This document shows positions 42,565-51,858 of a stretch of DNA of 64,000 bases, piece after piece. Each line of letters opens with the position of its first letter. Positions within the stretch are counted from its first letter, which is position 1. This DNA comes from DASUPK01 sp963815665. GTDB lineage: Bacteria > Actinomycetota > Thermoleophilia > Solirubrobacterales > 70-9. The position numbers and the translations under genes were made by a program. The notes under the pieces are model-generated. The model did no database searches. It saw only the letters and a list, made by a program, of their open reading frames with translations, and was not told where the DNA came from. The stretch lies in contig CAWFHN010000005.1 of NCBI GenBank assembly GCA_963815665.1, forward strand, positions 1-64,000. Reading direction: 5' to 3'.

Positions 42565-43839
42565 TTAGGCCACACCGTCCAAGGCGTCCGCGATCAGGCT
42601 GTCGGCACGCGCCAGTGCAGCCTTGGCGCCTTCCTCCATCACGCCCAGCGCGGACTCGATGCTGTCGGCGTTCTTACGCATCCCGGTGAGGGCCTGCCGT
42701 GCGGTCTTCAGCGATTCGAGGGCGCGCCGGGTCTCGTCGATGGCCTCCTTCATCGCCGGCGCGTCGAGGGACAGCTCGTCTCGTCTCGTGGCGAGCGCTC
42801 GCGCGCGGGCCAGGCAGTAGGCGGTTTCCAGGACGTAGGACTCGGGATCCGCACGGTCGACCGCGACGATCAGCTTGTTGCCCTCGTACTCGACCAAGCT
42901 CTGGGTCTTGGCCGGGACGTTCTCCTCGCTGGCGACCACGAGCACCGCGTAGTCCGCGCCGCGATCGTCGAGCGATCCGTTGAGGACCTCCCACGCCTTG
43001 GGCCGGGTGAGCTGGCTGTCCTTCGGATCGAATGCGATCTTCGCGAGCGCAGGGCCGCTCCCGGCCCCGATCTCGACGACGGTGTCCCCCTTCTTTCCGC
43101 GGGTCTCACCCGCCTGGTCGCCGACGTGGTGCGCTACATCCCCGCGAGCGGTGGCGATGCCGTCGATCACGTCGTGAACCCTGTCCTCGAAGTCCCGGCC
43201 CTTGGCGGTCCCCCGGGCCTGCTCGATCTCGATCTCGTCCTTCGCGCTCAACCGCTCCCGCAGGGCGGTCACCTCGGCCGTCAGCCCCTCCAGTCGCTTT
43301 CGGTCCTCCGCGTGCTCCAGCTGCTGGGACTCCTGCGAGCCCTTCACGGCCCGGACCACGCCTTCCTTGAAGTCGGCCAGCGGATTGGCGCCGTCCTGCG
43401 CCGAGAATTGGCGGGCGAGTTGGGTGCGCTGATGCTCCATCGCGGCGGTCAGCAGATCCCGGATCTGCTGCTGCACGGAGCCGCTCCGCTCCTTGTCGAA
43501 GCTGCTCGCCAGCCGCTCGACGAACTCCTCCTGCCCCTCCTCGATCACGCTTCCCAGGCGCTCGGCGAGCGGAGAGAGCTGGCGCTCGAGCTCCGCCTTG
43601 ACGTAGTCCACGTTCGCGGCGGTCCCCTCGCTCTCGATCACGCGCGCGCCGATCTCGATCGCCCGCGTCACGGTCTCGGCGGGCTGGTGGCCCTCCCCGA
43701 CCTGCTCGCGAACCACGCGCGCGGCGCCGGCGTCGTTCACCTCGAGGCGCTCGATCACCAGGCGGTCGCCGATCGCCCGCACCGCGCCATCGGAGGCGTC
43801 CGGTTCGAGCGGCAGCTGTGGTTTCTCTGAGGCTTCCAT
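42565..43839 (-). CDS. Coiled-coil protein with DUF2130/RmuC-like nuclease-fold domain
   Basis: 424 residues. The first half is helical and coiled (VDYVKAELERQLSPLAERLG; LEGLTAEVTALRERL). A central domain from about 212 (KGRDFEDRVHDVIDGI...GDTVVEIGAGSGPALAKIAFDPKDS) resembles PD-(D/E)xK-fold domains in DUF2130 and RmuC. The E-D-(D/E)xK positions read FED, GDTVVEI and DPK. Downstream VVASEENVPAK and a helical C-terminus follow. Nuclease activity is not proved. It is divergent from ccr, 88 bp apart. Confidence 0.6.
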   Translation of the reverse strand: MEASEKPQLPLEPDASDGAVRAIGDRLVIERLEVNDAGAARVVREQVGEGHQPAETVTRAIEIGARVIESEGTAANVDYVKAELERQLSPLAERLGSVIEEGQEEFVERLASSFDKERSGSVQQQIRDLLTAAMEHQRTQLARQFSAQDGANPLADFKEGVVRAVKGSQESQQLEHAEDRKRLEGLTAEVTALRERLSAKDEIEIEQARGTAKGRDFEDRVHDVIDGIATARGDVAHHVGDQAGETRGKKGDTVVEIGAGSGPALAKIAFDPKDSQLTRPKAWEVLNGSLDDRGADYAVLVVASEENVPAKTQSLVEYEGNKLIVAVDRADPESYVLETAYCLARARALATRRDELSLDAPAMKEAIDETRRALESLKTARQALTGMRKNADSIESALGVMEEGAKAALARADSLIADALDGVA

Positions 43840-43927
43840 CGGGACGTTTCAACGTAGTCACGCCCCCGGACAGCAACCTTGAATACGATCCCAGGCGTCC
43901 ACCGTCCCTCGCATAACGGGAGTCACA

Positions 43928-45184
43928 TTGGCCGTAGAGATCGCCGACGTATCCAAGCTCGATGTAGGGCCGGGCGAGCTGCCCGAGAAGATGGCCGCCT
44001 GGGTGATCCGCCCAGAGCGCGAGGGCGAGCCGAAGGACGCCTTCCAGGTGGAGGAGATCGAGGTGCCGGAGCCCGGCGCCTTCGAGGTGATCGTCCGCGT
44101 GATGGCCGCCGGCGTCAACTTCAACAACGTCTGGGCGGCCCTCGGCAAGCCCGTCTCCGTGTTCGGCTACGGCGACCACGAGGAGTACGGCCACCACATC
44201 GGCGGCTCGGACGCCTCGGGGGTCGTCTGGAAGGTCGGCGAGGGCGTCACCAAGTGGAAGCCGGGCGACGAGGTCGTGATCCACTGCAACCAGGCCTCGT
44301 ACGAGGACGTCGAGGTGCACGGCCTCGACCCGCTCGCCGCTCCCAGCCAGATGATCTGGGGCTACGAGACGACCTGGGGCTCCTTCGCCCAGTTCACCAA
44401 GGTCCAGGCGCAGCAGCTGCTGCCCCGCCCCCAGAACCTCTCATGGGCGGAGTCCTCGGCCTACGGCCTCACCTATTTCACCGCCTACCGGATGCTGATG
44501 GACCAGTGCAAGCTCCAGGCCGGCCACAACGTCCTGATCTGGGGCGCGGCCGGCGGGCTCGGCGTCTTTGCCACCCAGCTCTGCAAGGCGGCCGGCGCGA
44601 ACGCCGTGGGCGTCGTCTCCTCCGACGAGAAGGGCGAGCTGGTCAAGCGGCTCGGGGCCGTCGACTACATCAACCGCAACGAGTTCGCGGGGATGATGCG
44701 CAAGGGAGGCGAGACGCCGGACGAGGAGAAGGCGCGCTTCAAGGAGTCGCGCGGCTTCGCCAAGAAGGTCAAGGGGATCCTCGGCGACTCCCCCGACATC
44801 GTCTTCGAGCACGTCGGCCAGGCCACCTTCCCGACCAGCGTCTTCGTCGTCAAGCCGTTCGGCAAGGTGGTGATCTGCGGCGCGACGTCGGGCTACACGC
44901 TCGATTTCGACGTGCGCTACCTGTGGATGCGCCAGAAGCAGATCATCGGCTCGCACTTCGCCAACGCCTACGAGTGCATGCGGGCCAACCAGCTGATGGC
45001 GGAGGGCAAGATCCAGCCGGTCCTCTGGCAGGTGATGGGCTTCGACGGCGTGGCCGAGGCGCACCAGCTCCTGCACGAGAACAAGCACCTCGGCAAGATC
45101 TCGATTCTTGTCGGCGCCGAGGCAGAGGGCGAGGGCAAGACGGAGGACGGCCCCGGCGCGATCCGGGCCGAGGTGGGCGCGTGA
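43928..45184 (+). CDS. ccr: Crotonyl-CoA carboxylase/reductase
   Basis: 418 residues of the medium-chain reductase family with Ccr-specific segments (GVNFNNVWAALG, GYGDHEEYGHHIGGSDASG, IHCNQASYED, GYETTWGSFAQF) and the NADPH fold IWGAAGGLGVFATQLCKAAGA. It carboxylates crotonyl-CoA reductively to ethylmalonyl-CoA, the committing step of the ethylmalonyl-CoA pathway. Start is TTG with GGGAG six bases upstream. Companion pathway genes lie at 48669, 51855, 54585 and 60042. Confidence 0.95.
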   Translation: MAVEIADVSKLDVGPGELPEKMAAWVIRPEREGEPKDAFQVEEIEVPEPGAFEVIVRVMAAGVNFNNVWAALGKPVSVFGYGDHEEYGHHIGGSDASGVVWKVGEGVTKWKPGDEVVIHCNQASYEDVEVHGLDPLAAPSQMIWGYETTWGSFAQFTKVQAQQLLPRPQNLSWAESSAYGLTYFTAYRMLMDQCKLQAGHNVLIWGAAGGLGVFATQLCKAAGANAVGVVSSDEKGELVKRLGAVDYINRNEFAGMMRKGGETPDEEKARFKESRGFAKKVKGILGDSPDIVFEHVGQATFPTSVFVVKPFGKVVICGATSGYTLDFDVRYLWMRQKQIIGSHFANAYECMRANQLMAEGKIQPVLWQVMGFDGVAEAHQLLHENKHLGKISILVGAEAEGEGKTEDGPGAIRAEVGA

Positions 45185-45212
45185 GCGCCCACCGTAGATT
45201 GGTGGTGGGCGC

Positions 45213-45521
45213 GTGAGCGACAACGGCTCACTCGAGATCGTCTACATCGAGTGGCACGTCCACCCCTTCCGGGCCGAGCGCTGGTACGAGATCTGGGAGC
45301 CGGCCGCGGCTCGGGCGATGTCGTTCGGCGCCAAGGGCTGGTCCCTGACGCGCAACGAGGAGGATCCGCTCCATTTCCGCCAAGCCTCGGTCTGGGAGAA
45401 CCACGCCGACTGGGAGCGCTACTGGAATTCGGATGAGGTCTCGGCGCTCCGCCAGGAGGCGGTCAACTACTTCAACAAGCCGGTCCTCCCCGTCTGGCAC
45501 ACCCTGATCGCGGGCGAGTAG
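45213..45521 (+). CDS. Small dimeric alpha/beta-barrel protein (ABM/EthD-like)
   Basis: 102 residues from a GTG 28 bp after ccr. Pattern beta-alpha-beta (IVYIEWHVHPFRAERWYEIWE; HFRQASVWENHADWERYWNS) as in antibiotic-biosynthesis-monooxygenase-like small proteins. It is probably co-transcribed with ccr, but no role is known. Confidence 0.7.
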   Translation: MSDNGSLEIVYIEWHVHPFRAERWYEIWEPAAARAMSFGAKGWSLTRNEEDPLHFRQASVWENHADWERYWNSDEVSALRQEAVNYFNKPVLPVWHTLIAGE

Positions 45522-45570
45522 CCGCCGGGTAGCCGGGGAGCTACTTCACGTTCCCCCCCGTGTTCCAACA

Positions 45571-46344
45571 ATGGCTTCGATGAGGTCCGCCCGTCACCCA
45601 TTCGTGCGCCTTGCCCTACCCGCCGCGATCGCGGCGGCGCTGCTGATGGGCCCCGGAATTGCTCAGGCGAAGGTGCGCGCCTCGTTGAAAGGCTCGCTCC
45701 TCACCGTCACCGGGGGCAAGGGATCCGATCGCGTCACGGTCGTCTGCCGAAACGGCGTCGTCAAGGTCAGCGGCAAGAACCCGCGGAAGGGGCAGCTCGC
45801 CTGCTCGCGGGTGTCTGAGGTCGACGCCGTGACGGGACCCGGAGACGACCGGGTGGACCTCTCGGAGGTCGGCCCGGACAACGGCTTCGGGCAGCGTGAA
45901 CTCCCCGGAGGCTTCGGACACGGCACGGGCGCGGCGGCGGACCTGGGCAGCGGGGACGATCGCTACCTCGGCGGGCTCTCGGCCTTCAACCTCGTGCTCG
46001 GGGGCCCGGGGAACGACCGCATGAGGGGCGGCCGCCTGCGCGACAGCCTCGAGGGAGGAGCCGGCGACGACAGGGCCAGCGGTGGGCGCGGGCGCGACGT
46101 CCTGGTCGGCAACGCCGGCGGCGACAAGCTCAACGGGGGGGCCGGCGACGACCTGCTCAGCGGGAACGCCGGCAACGACGTCCTCATCGGGGGAGCCGGT
46201 ACCGACCTGCTGGGCGGCGGCGCCGGGATGGACCACCTCTTCGGAGGACCGGGCCCCGATCGGCTCATCGGGGGCGCCGGCAAGGACATCCTCAAAGGCG
46301 GCCCGGGGAACAACACGCTGGTCCAGGACTCTCCAAAGAAATAG
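45571..46344 (+). CDS. Secreted RTX-type calcium-binding repeat protein
   Basis: 257 residues. Signal peptide ends about AQA (residue 33). After a beta-rich head, the second half holds about nine GGxGxDxLxG nonapeptide repeats (for example GGAGDDLLSG, GNAGNDVLIG), which form a Ca-loaded parallel beta-roll outside the cell. No catalytic domain is attached. It is 4 bp upstream of an amidase gene, probably by chance of packing. A larger relative is at 61612. Confidence 0.85.
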   Translation: MASMRSARHPFVRLALPAAIAAALLMGPGIAQAKVRASLKGSLLTVTGGKGSDRVTVVCRNGVVKVSGKNPRKGQLACSRVSEVDAVTGPGDDRVDLSEVGPDNGFGQRELPGGFGHGTGAAADLGSGDDRYLGGLSAFNLVLGGPGNDRMRGGRLRDSLEGGAGDDRASGGRGRDVLVGNAGGDKLNGGAGDDLLSGNAGNDVLIGGAGTDLLGGGAGMDHLFGGPGPDRLIGGAGKDILKGGPGNNTLVQDSPKK

Positions 46345-46348
46345 GCGG

Positions 46349-47542
46349 ATGACCACCGATCCCCTTGGCGCGCTGGTGCCGGGTTGGGAGCCAACCGGCG
46401 CCACCGCGGACGTGGCCGGCCCGCTGGCCGCGCTGAGCGTCGTCGTCAAGGACGTGATCGACGTGGCGGGCGCCGTGACCGGCGGCGGAAACCCGGACTG
46501 GGCCGCGGCGCACGACCCCGCGCCCGAGCACGCCGCCGCGGTCGCGGCACTCCTCGGCGCCGGGGCCTCGCTCGCCGGCAAGGGACAGTGCGCCGAGCTC
46601 GCCTTCAGCCTGAGCGGGGGCAACGTCCACTTCGGCATGCCACGCAACCCCGCAGCGCCCGACCGTGACCCGGGTGGCTCCACGAGCGGACCGGCGTCGG
46701 CCGCCGCGGGCGGCCTCTGCGACCTCGGGCTCGGTACGGACACCCTCGGCTCGGTCCGCGTTCCCGCCTCCTACTGCGGTCTCTATGGGTTCCGTCCCAC
46801 CCACGGCCGGATACGCGTCGACGGCGTGATGCCGCTCGCCCAGAGCTTCGACACCGTCGGCCTGCTCGCAGCCGATCCGGAGGGGCTCGAACGCGCCGCC
46901 GGGATACTCCTCGGGAATCCCGCCGGCCGCGCCCAGCCGCCAAGCCGGTTGCTCCTCTCCCCCGTCCTGTTCGCGGTCGCCGATCCCGAGCTGGCGCAGG
47001 CGGCGCGTGACGCCGCTCACGATCTGGCCCGCCGGCTGGACGCCGCCGTCTCCGAAACCAGGCTCCTCGAGCGAGCCCCCTCCCCGGCAGAGGGAATGGC
47101 CGCCTTCAACGTCCTGCAGGGCGCGCAGGTCTGGCGCAACTACGGCGACTGGGTCGAGCGCTCGAGCCCGTCGCTGGGCCCCGACGTCGCCGCCCGCCTG
47201 GAGCGAGCCGCCGGATTCGGGCCGGCGGACGTTGCCAAGGCCGAGCCTGTGGCGCAGGCGATTGCGGACGCTGTCGCGAAGCTCCGGCCCGGCGAGGCAC
47301 TGGTGCTGCCAACCACCGGCACGCCGGCGCCGGCCCGCGAGGCCGGCGCGGAGGAGAGGGAGCGGGCGCGTGTCTCAGCCGGCCAGCTGACCTCGGTCGC
47401 CACCCTTGCCGGGGCTCCGGCGATCTCCATCCCGCTGCTCAGCGTCGGCGGGCTCCCCGCGGGATTGAGCCTGATCGGCCCACCGGGAGGCGATGCCTCA
47501 CTGCTGAGCGCGGCTAGTGCTGCTCGAGTGGAGCCATCGTGA
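46349..47542 (+). CDS. Amidase-signature family hydrolase
   Basis: 397 residues. The Ser-cisSer-Lys triad can be placed: Lys in VVKD (near 34), cis-Ser in GGSTSGPASAAA (about 110) and the nucleophile in LGSVRVPASYCG (about 135). These motifs differ slightly from the standard GGSSGGS/DTGGSIR. It would cleave an amide in the cytoplasm; substrate unknown. Start ATG 46349. Its 3' end overlaps the convergent clpS by 29 bp. Confidence 0.88.
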   Translation: MTTDPLGALVPGWEPTGATADVAGPLAALSVVVKDVIDVAGAVTGGGNPDWAAAHDPAPEHAAAVAALLGAGASLAGKGQCAELAFSLSGGNVHFGMPRNPAAPDRDPGGSTSGPASAAAGGLCDLGLGTDTLGSVRVPASYCGLYGFRPTHGRIRVDGVMPLAQSFDTVGLLAADPEGLERAAGILLGNPAGRAQPPSRLLLSPVLFAVADPELAQAARDAAHDLARRLDAAVSETRLLERAPSPAEGMAAFNVLQGAQVWRNYGDWVERSSPSLGPDVAARLERAAGFGPADVAKAEPVAQAIADAVAKLRPGEALVLPTTGTPAPAREAGAEERERARVSAGQLTSVATLAGAPAISIPLLSVGGLPAGLSLIGPPGGDASLLSAASAARVEPS

Positions 47543-47804
47543 GACCGGCTCCCCGCAGCTGCTCCCAGTAGAGCTCGGCGGGCTCCCGGGGGCCCGTCCA
47601 GACGGCGGCCTTGCCCCGGCTGTGGATCGTGTCCGCGAATCGGTAGCCGCCGTCGAGCGAGACGCCGGGAATCACACTGGACAGCGTCTTGGCGACGTGG
47701 TCGAAGGTGTTGTGGTCGTCGTTGAGGACGATCACGAGCCAGTTCCCGCCCAATCCCTCCTCGGGACCGGCTGACTTGGGGCGCTCAACCGTGGTCGTGG
47801 ACAC
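47514..47804 (-). CDS. clpS: ClpS adaptor of the Clp protease (N-end rule)
   Basis: 96 residues. The ClpS core is clear: VIVLNDDHNTFDHVAKTL (the NDDHN loop binds N-terminal residues), then ADTIHSRGKAAVWTG with the second His, and ELYWEQLRGAGL. It hands N-degron substrates to ClpA/ClpC. GTG 47804 is the most likely start; the frame upstream has no family similarity. Confidence 0.92.
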   Translation of the reverse strand: MSTTTVERPKSAGPEEGLGGNWLVIVLNDDHNTFDHVAKTLSSVIPGVSLDGGYRFADTIHSRGKAAVWTGPREPAELYWEQLRGAGLTMAPLEQH

Positions 47805-47851
47805 CGGGCGGAAGGTAGAGGATTCCTCCGCGGCCGCGGGAAATTCCGTGC

Positions 47852-48553
47852 TTAGAACGGGTTGGGGACCTGGACCGTGACGTTGTCGAAGAAGCCGACC
47901 ACGCGGGTGCCCGCGCTCTTGCCCTTGACGCCGGAGGTGAGCACCGTCTGCCGGCCGTCCGGCTGATCCGGGCCCGAGTCGACCGTCGAGACGACCCCGC
48001 GCCCGTTGACCGAGCCGATCACGTTCGTGGTCGCGCCGCCGTAGGAGAAGGCCCGCAGGGCGACCACGTTGGGCTTGGAGCCGACCTTGATGAACTTGCC
48101 TGGGCCGGCCGCCACCAGCTTCGGCCCGGCGGCGCCCTTCGGATCGCGGAAGTACTGCCACTTGTGCTTGTTCGGCAGGACACGCAGCACGTAGCCGGCG
48201 CTGTCGCTGCGCCTCACTCCCACACCGACGAACGACTTGGCCTGCAGCTTCTTGGTGCCGCCGGCGACGGTGGTCGTCGCGACCATGCCCTGATCGGAGT
48301 GCGCGTCGCTCGAGTCCCCGACGACCGAGCTCCGCCAGACGCAGGAACTGGTCTTCTTGCCGACGCCAAGGCCCAGCACCTGGTTCCCCGCCCACTTGCG
48401 CTTGCAACCCGGGCCGAAGACCTTGTGGAACGCGTTGACGTCGTCCTGGCTCTGGAACGTGTAGATGGCGACCGGAATCGGTGCGGCGTGCGCGGCCGCG
48501 CCCGCCGCGAGGGCGGCGATGGCGACGAACAGGGCTGTGAGCTTGGTTCGCAT
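47852..48553 (-). CDS. Secreted beta-rich protein, unknown function (LamG-like pattern)
   Basis: 233 residues from ATG 48553. Signal peptide about 1-24 (AAGAAAHA). The mature chain is beta-rich with two Cys in the first 60 residues (GPGCKRKW, SSCVW) that may pair. The closing GFFDNVTVQVPN resembles the ends of concanavalin/LamG-like jelly rolls. No active site is recognisable. Divergent from ecm. Confidence 0.65.
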   Translation of the reverse strand: MRTKLTALFVAIAALAAGAAAHAAPIPVAIYTFQSQDDVNAFHKVFGPGCKRKWAGNQVLGLGVGKKTSSCVWRSSVVGDSSDAHSDQGMVATTTVAGGTKKLQAKSFVGVGVRRSDSAGYVLRVLPNKHKWQYFRDPKGAAGPKLVAAGPGKFIKVGSKPNVVALRAFSYGGATTNVIGSVNGRGVVSTVDSGPDQPDGRQTVLTSGVKGKSAGTRVVGFFDNVTVQVPNPF

Positions 48554-48668
48554 GCGCGCGTGAGGGTAGCCGTGAGCTATCCGCGAGATTGCAAGAACAC
48601 CGCTCAGCGCGCGATGGAGCGGTCCGATCGCTGCGCGACGGGATTTCCAGGGCACTTACCATTAGGAC

Positions 48669-50669
48669 ATGAGCGAGCACCGCCTGACCGAGAGGGACCG
48701 CCCCTGGGTCATGCGCACATACGCGGGCCACTCGGACGCCCGGCGCTCGAACGAGCTCTATCGCAAGAACCTCGCCAAGGGGCAGACGGGGCTATCGGTG
48801 GCCTTCGACCTGCCGACCCAGACCGGCTACGACCCGGATGCCGAGCTGGCGCGCGGCGAGGTCGGCAAGGTCGGCGTCTCGATCGCCCACAAGGGGGACA
48901 TGCACACGCTCCTCGACGCCATCCCGCTGGGCGAGATGAACACGTCGATGACGATCAACGCCACGGCCGCCTGGCTGCTGGCTCTCTACGCGACGGTCGC
49001 CGAGGAGAACGGGGTCGAGCGCTCGGCTCTCGCCGGCACCACCCAGAACGACATCATCAAGGAGTACCTGTCGCGCGGGACATACGCGTTCCCGCCCGGG
49101 CCCTCGATGCGGCTGATCGCGGACACCGTCGCCTTCACCGTCAACGAGATCCCGAACTGGAACCCGATCAACGTCTGCTCGTACCACCTCCAGGAAGCCG
49201 GGGCGACCCCGGTCCAGGAGATCGCCTACGCGCTCTCCACCGCGATGGCGGTCCTCGACGAGGTCAAGGCGCGTGGGCAGGTCCCCGAAGAGGACTTCCC
49301 CAAGGTGTTCGGCCGGATCTCGTTCTTCGTCAACGCCGGGGTCCGCTTCATCGAGGAGCACGCCAAGTTGCGCGCCATGGGCGAGATGTGGGAGTGGATC
49401 GGCCGCAATCGCTACGCGGTCACCGAGCCGAAGTTCCTGCGCCTCCGCTACGGGGTCCAGGTCAACTCGCTCGGGCTGACCGAGTCCCAGCCCGAGAACA
49501 ACGTCCCCCGGATCGTCCTCGAGGCGCTCGCGGTGACGCTCGGCCGCGACGCCCGCGCCCGTGCGATCCAGCTGCCCGCCTGGAACGAGGCCCTGGGGCT
49601 CCCCCGACCCTGGGACCAGCAGTGGAGCCTCCGCATCCAGCAGATCCTCGCCAACGAGACCGACCTGCTCGACTACCCCGACATCTTCGAGGGCTCGAAG
49701 GTGATGGACGGGCTCGTCGCCGAGCTCGTGGAAGGCGCCAAGGCGGAGATGAAAGAAGTCGAGCAGAGGGGCGGCGCGGTCGAGGCGGTCCCCTACATGA
49801 AAGCGAGCCTGGTCGAATCAAACCGCGAGCGAATCGCCAAGATCGAGCGCGGTGACCTCACGGTCGTCGGCCAGAACAAGTTCACCGAGTCCGAGGAATC
49901 GCCGCTCACCACGGCCGAGGACGGCGGCATCCTCACTCCCGACCCCGAGGTGGAGCGCGAGCGGATCGCCGCGCTCGAGGAGTGGCGTGCCCAGCGCGAC
50001 CAGGGCGCCGTGGACACAGCCCTCGAGAAGCTCGCCGAGGTGGCCCGGGACGAGAGCGCGAACATCCTCCCGGCGACCATCGAAGCCGCCAAGGCCGGAG
50101 CCACGACCGGCGAATGGGCGGGCGTCCTGCGCGAGGTCTTCGGCGACTACCGCGCCCCCACCGGGGTGACGGAGGCAGCCGCCGGTGGATCGGTCAACGG
50201 CGATCTGCTCGCCGGCGTTCGGGACCGCGTCAAGGAGGTATCCGAGGAGATCGGCCACCCGATCCGGATCCTGGTCGGCAAGCCCGGCCTCGACGGGCAC
50301 TCGAACGGCGCGGAGCAGATCGCAGTCCGGGCGCGCGACGTCGGCATGGAGGTCATCTACCAGGGGATCCGCCTGACCCCGGAGCAGATCGCCAAGTCCG
50401 CCATCGAGGAGGATGTTGACGTGGTCGGCCTCTCGATCCTCTCCGGCTCCCACCGCGTGCTGGTGCCGCGCGTCGTGGAGCTGCTGCAGGCGGATGGCGC
50501 GGACATCCCGGTCGTCGTGGGCGGGATCATCCCCCCGGCGGACGCCGCCGCCATGCGCGAGGCCGGCGTCGACGGCGTCTACACGCCGAAGGACTTCGAG
50601 ATCAATCGGATCATGGGCGAGATCGCCGACCTCGTGGCCGAGCGCCACCGAGCGGCGCAGCCCGCCTGA
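48669..50669 (+). CDS. ecm: Ethylmalonyl-CoA mutase (B12-dependent)
   Basis: 666 residues with catalytic and cobalamin domains in one chain. The N-terminal barrel reads RTYAGHSDARRSNELYRKNLAKGQTGLSVAFDLPTQTGYD-like in the ecm/MeaA manner. NVCSYHLQEAGATP and PAWNEALGLPRPWDQQWSLR are MeaA hallmarks separating it from methylmalonyl-CoA mutase. The C-terminal B12 site is DGHSNG (D-x-H-x-x-G). It turns ethylmalonyl-CoA into methylsuccinyl-CoA. The gene lies 3.5 kb from ccr. Confidence 0.94.
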   Translation: MSEHRLTERDRPWVMRTYAGHSDARRSNELYRKNLAKGQTGLSVAFDLPTQTGYDPDAELARGEVGKVGVSIAHKGDMHTLLDAIPLGEMNTSMTINATAAWLLALYATVAEENGVERSALAGTTQNDIIKEYLSRGTYAFPPGPSMRLIADTVAFTVNEIPNWNPINVCSYHLQEAGATPVQEIAYALSTAMAVLDEVKARGQVPEEDFPKVFGRISFFVNAGVRFIEEHAKLRAMGEMWEWIGRNRYAVTEPKFLRLRYGVQVNSLGLTESQPENNVPRIVLEALAVTLGRDARARAIQLPAWNEALGLPRPWDQQWSLRIQQILANETDLLDYPDIFEGSKVMDGLVAELVEGAKAEMKEVEQRGGAVEAVPYMKASLVESNRERIAKIERGDLTVVGQNKFTESEESPLTTAEDGGILTPDPEVERERIAALEEWRAQRDQGAVDTALEKLAEVARDESANILPATIEAAKAGATTGEWAGVLREVFGDYRAPTGVTEAAAGGSVNGDLLAGVRDRVKEVSEEIGHPIRILVGKPGLDGHSNGAEQIAVRARDVGMEVIYQGIRLTPEQIAKSAIEEDVDVVGLSILSGSHRVLVPRVVELLQADGADIPVVVGGIIPPADAAAMREAGVDGVYTPKDFEINRIMGEIADLVAERHRAAQPA

Positions 50670-50674
50670 CCGTG

Positions 50675-51247
50675 ATGAACGACCCCGAGCTGAACGGCGA
50701 CCGCAGCTCCTGGCTCCGCTGCTATCGCTGCTGGGCCCAGGACCTCGAGGTGCAGCTGCACTACGACGCGATCCTTCGCATCGATCCCGACACCGGGGAG
50801 CCCTCCGAGCGCCTGGACGAGGTGCAGGAGGCCGTCGTTCAGTGCCTGCGCTGCCTGCACGATCAGCCGCACCTGACGATCCAGGACGACAAGGTCGTCC
50901 CGGTGGAGGATCGCTGGGAGCGGATGGTGGTCGGGACCCCGTGGGTGGCCTCCTGCACTGTCACCGTCGACCAGGACCAGGTCGAGAGCTGCTCCGGCCC
51001 CGAGGCCGCGGAGTCGCTCACCTACGGCGCCTTCGGCGAGGCCGGCACCCGCGAGTTCTTCACCCACGTCCGCTTCCACAAGCACGACGAGGAGCGGATC
51101 GTCGTCCACCTGCTGGTCGAGCTCTACGCGCGCTCCCCCGAGGAGGCGACCGAGGTCCTCGAGGAGGCCTCGCGCGGCGTCCTCGAGATCACCTCGCTCG
51201 CCGAGGAGTCACGCCCGCCGGCGCACGCGCCGGACGAGGCTCACTAG
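50675..51247 (+). CDS. Protein with two Cys pairs, coupled to ecm; unknown function
   Basis: 190 residues, 5 bp after ecm (GTG 50672 is an alternative start). Two Cys pairs, RCYRC (about 16-19) and QCLRCLHD (about 57-60), could form one zinc or iron site. The C-terminal half repeats alpha-beta elements and is rich in Glu (SPEEATEVLEEASRGVLEI). I do not recognise a family. The tight spacing suggests a role with the mutase, for example assembly or protection. Confidence 0.7.
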   Translation: MNDPELNGDRSSWLRCYRCWAQDLEVQLHYDAILRIDPDTGEPSERLDEVQEAVVQCLRCLHDQPHLTIQDDKVVPVEDRWERMVVGTPWVASCTVTVDQDQVESCSGPEAAESLTYGAFGEAGTREFFTHVRFHKHDEERIVVHLLVELYARSPEEATEVLEEASRGVLEITSLAEESRPPAHAPDEAH

Positions 51248-51402
51248 CGGGCGAAGGCATCCGCGCCGACCTTGCTCCGAGCGGCATAGGCGTTTCGGAA
51301 TCGTCTATGCGCCGCACGAATCGTTTTCTCGCCGGGTGACTATCCGAGTCCGAAACCGCGAGTAACCCCGCCGAGCACCCCATCCGGTGCCCCTGGAGAG
51401 AA

Positions 51403-51858
51403 ATGCCTCCGGAATCCTCAATGGGATCAATGGGAAGGCACCGCTTGACGATCGAAAGGTGGAACCGCCAAATCGAGCCCGATGACGACAAGGAGGAGCG
51501 TTGGGAGCTCTTCTACAAGACGCCGTACACGGAGATGATCGGCTCGCGCCTTCGCCGGCTGCGCGAAGGTCGGGGGCTGAGCCAGAACAAGGTTCGTCAC
51601 AGCGTCATTCGGCCGCGCGGGGGGCCGTATTCGCAGAGCCTGATCTCCCGCGTCGAGCGCGGATACGCGAACGCTCCGATGTATGTGTATACGCATTTCG
51701 CGCGGGCCTTCGACCTCGCTCCGGAGGTCCTGCTGGGCCCAGATGACGCGCTCAAGCCGGTCGCCGAGGCGGAGATGATGCTCTTGCGCGTGCTCCGGCG
51801 GCTCTCGATCAGCCCCGATCAGGCACTCGCGCGGGTGACGCGGGCCAGTAGCGGCTAA
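51403..51858 (+). CDS. XRE-family helix-turn-helix regulator
   Basis: 151 residues (ATGs at 51421 and 51430 could also start it). The HTH spans about 45-110: IGSRLRRLREGRGLSQNKV, an Arg/Gly insertion, then SLISRVERGYANAP and FARAFDLAPEVLLG. It probably binds DNA as a dimer; the ligand is unknown. Its 3' end overlaps mch (convergent) by 4 bp, and it follows the ecm transcript. Confidence 0.8.
   Translation: MPPESSMGSMGRHRLTIERWNRQIEPDDDKEERWELFYKTPYTEMIGSRLRRLREGRGLSQNKVRHSVIRPRGGPYSQSLISRVERGYANAPMYVYTHFARAFDLAPEVLLGPDDALKPVAEAEMMLLRVLRRLSISPDQALARVTRASSG

Noticed and set aside
43879..45216. 445-residue frame beside ccr
   Set aside because: Shadow of ccr in the next frame; Arg/Gly-rich low-complexity translation.
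45960..46310. GGxGxD repeats as a DNA-level satellite or CRISPR-like array
   Set aside because: The repeat is at protein level with varied codons and a continuous frame; spacers are absent.
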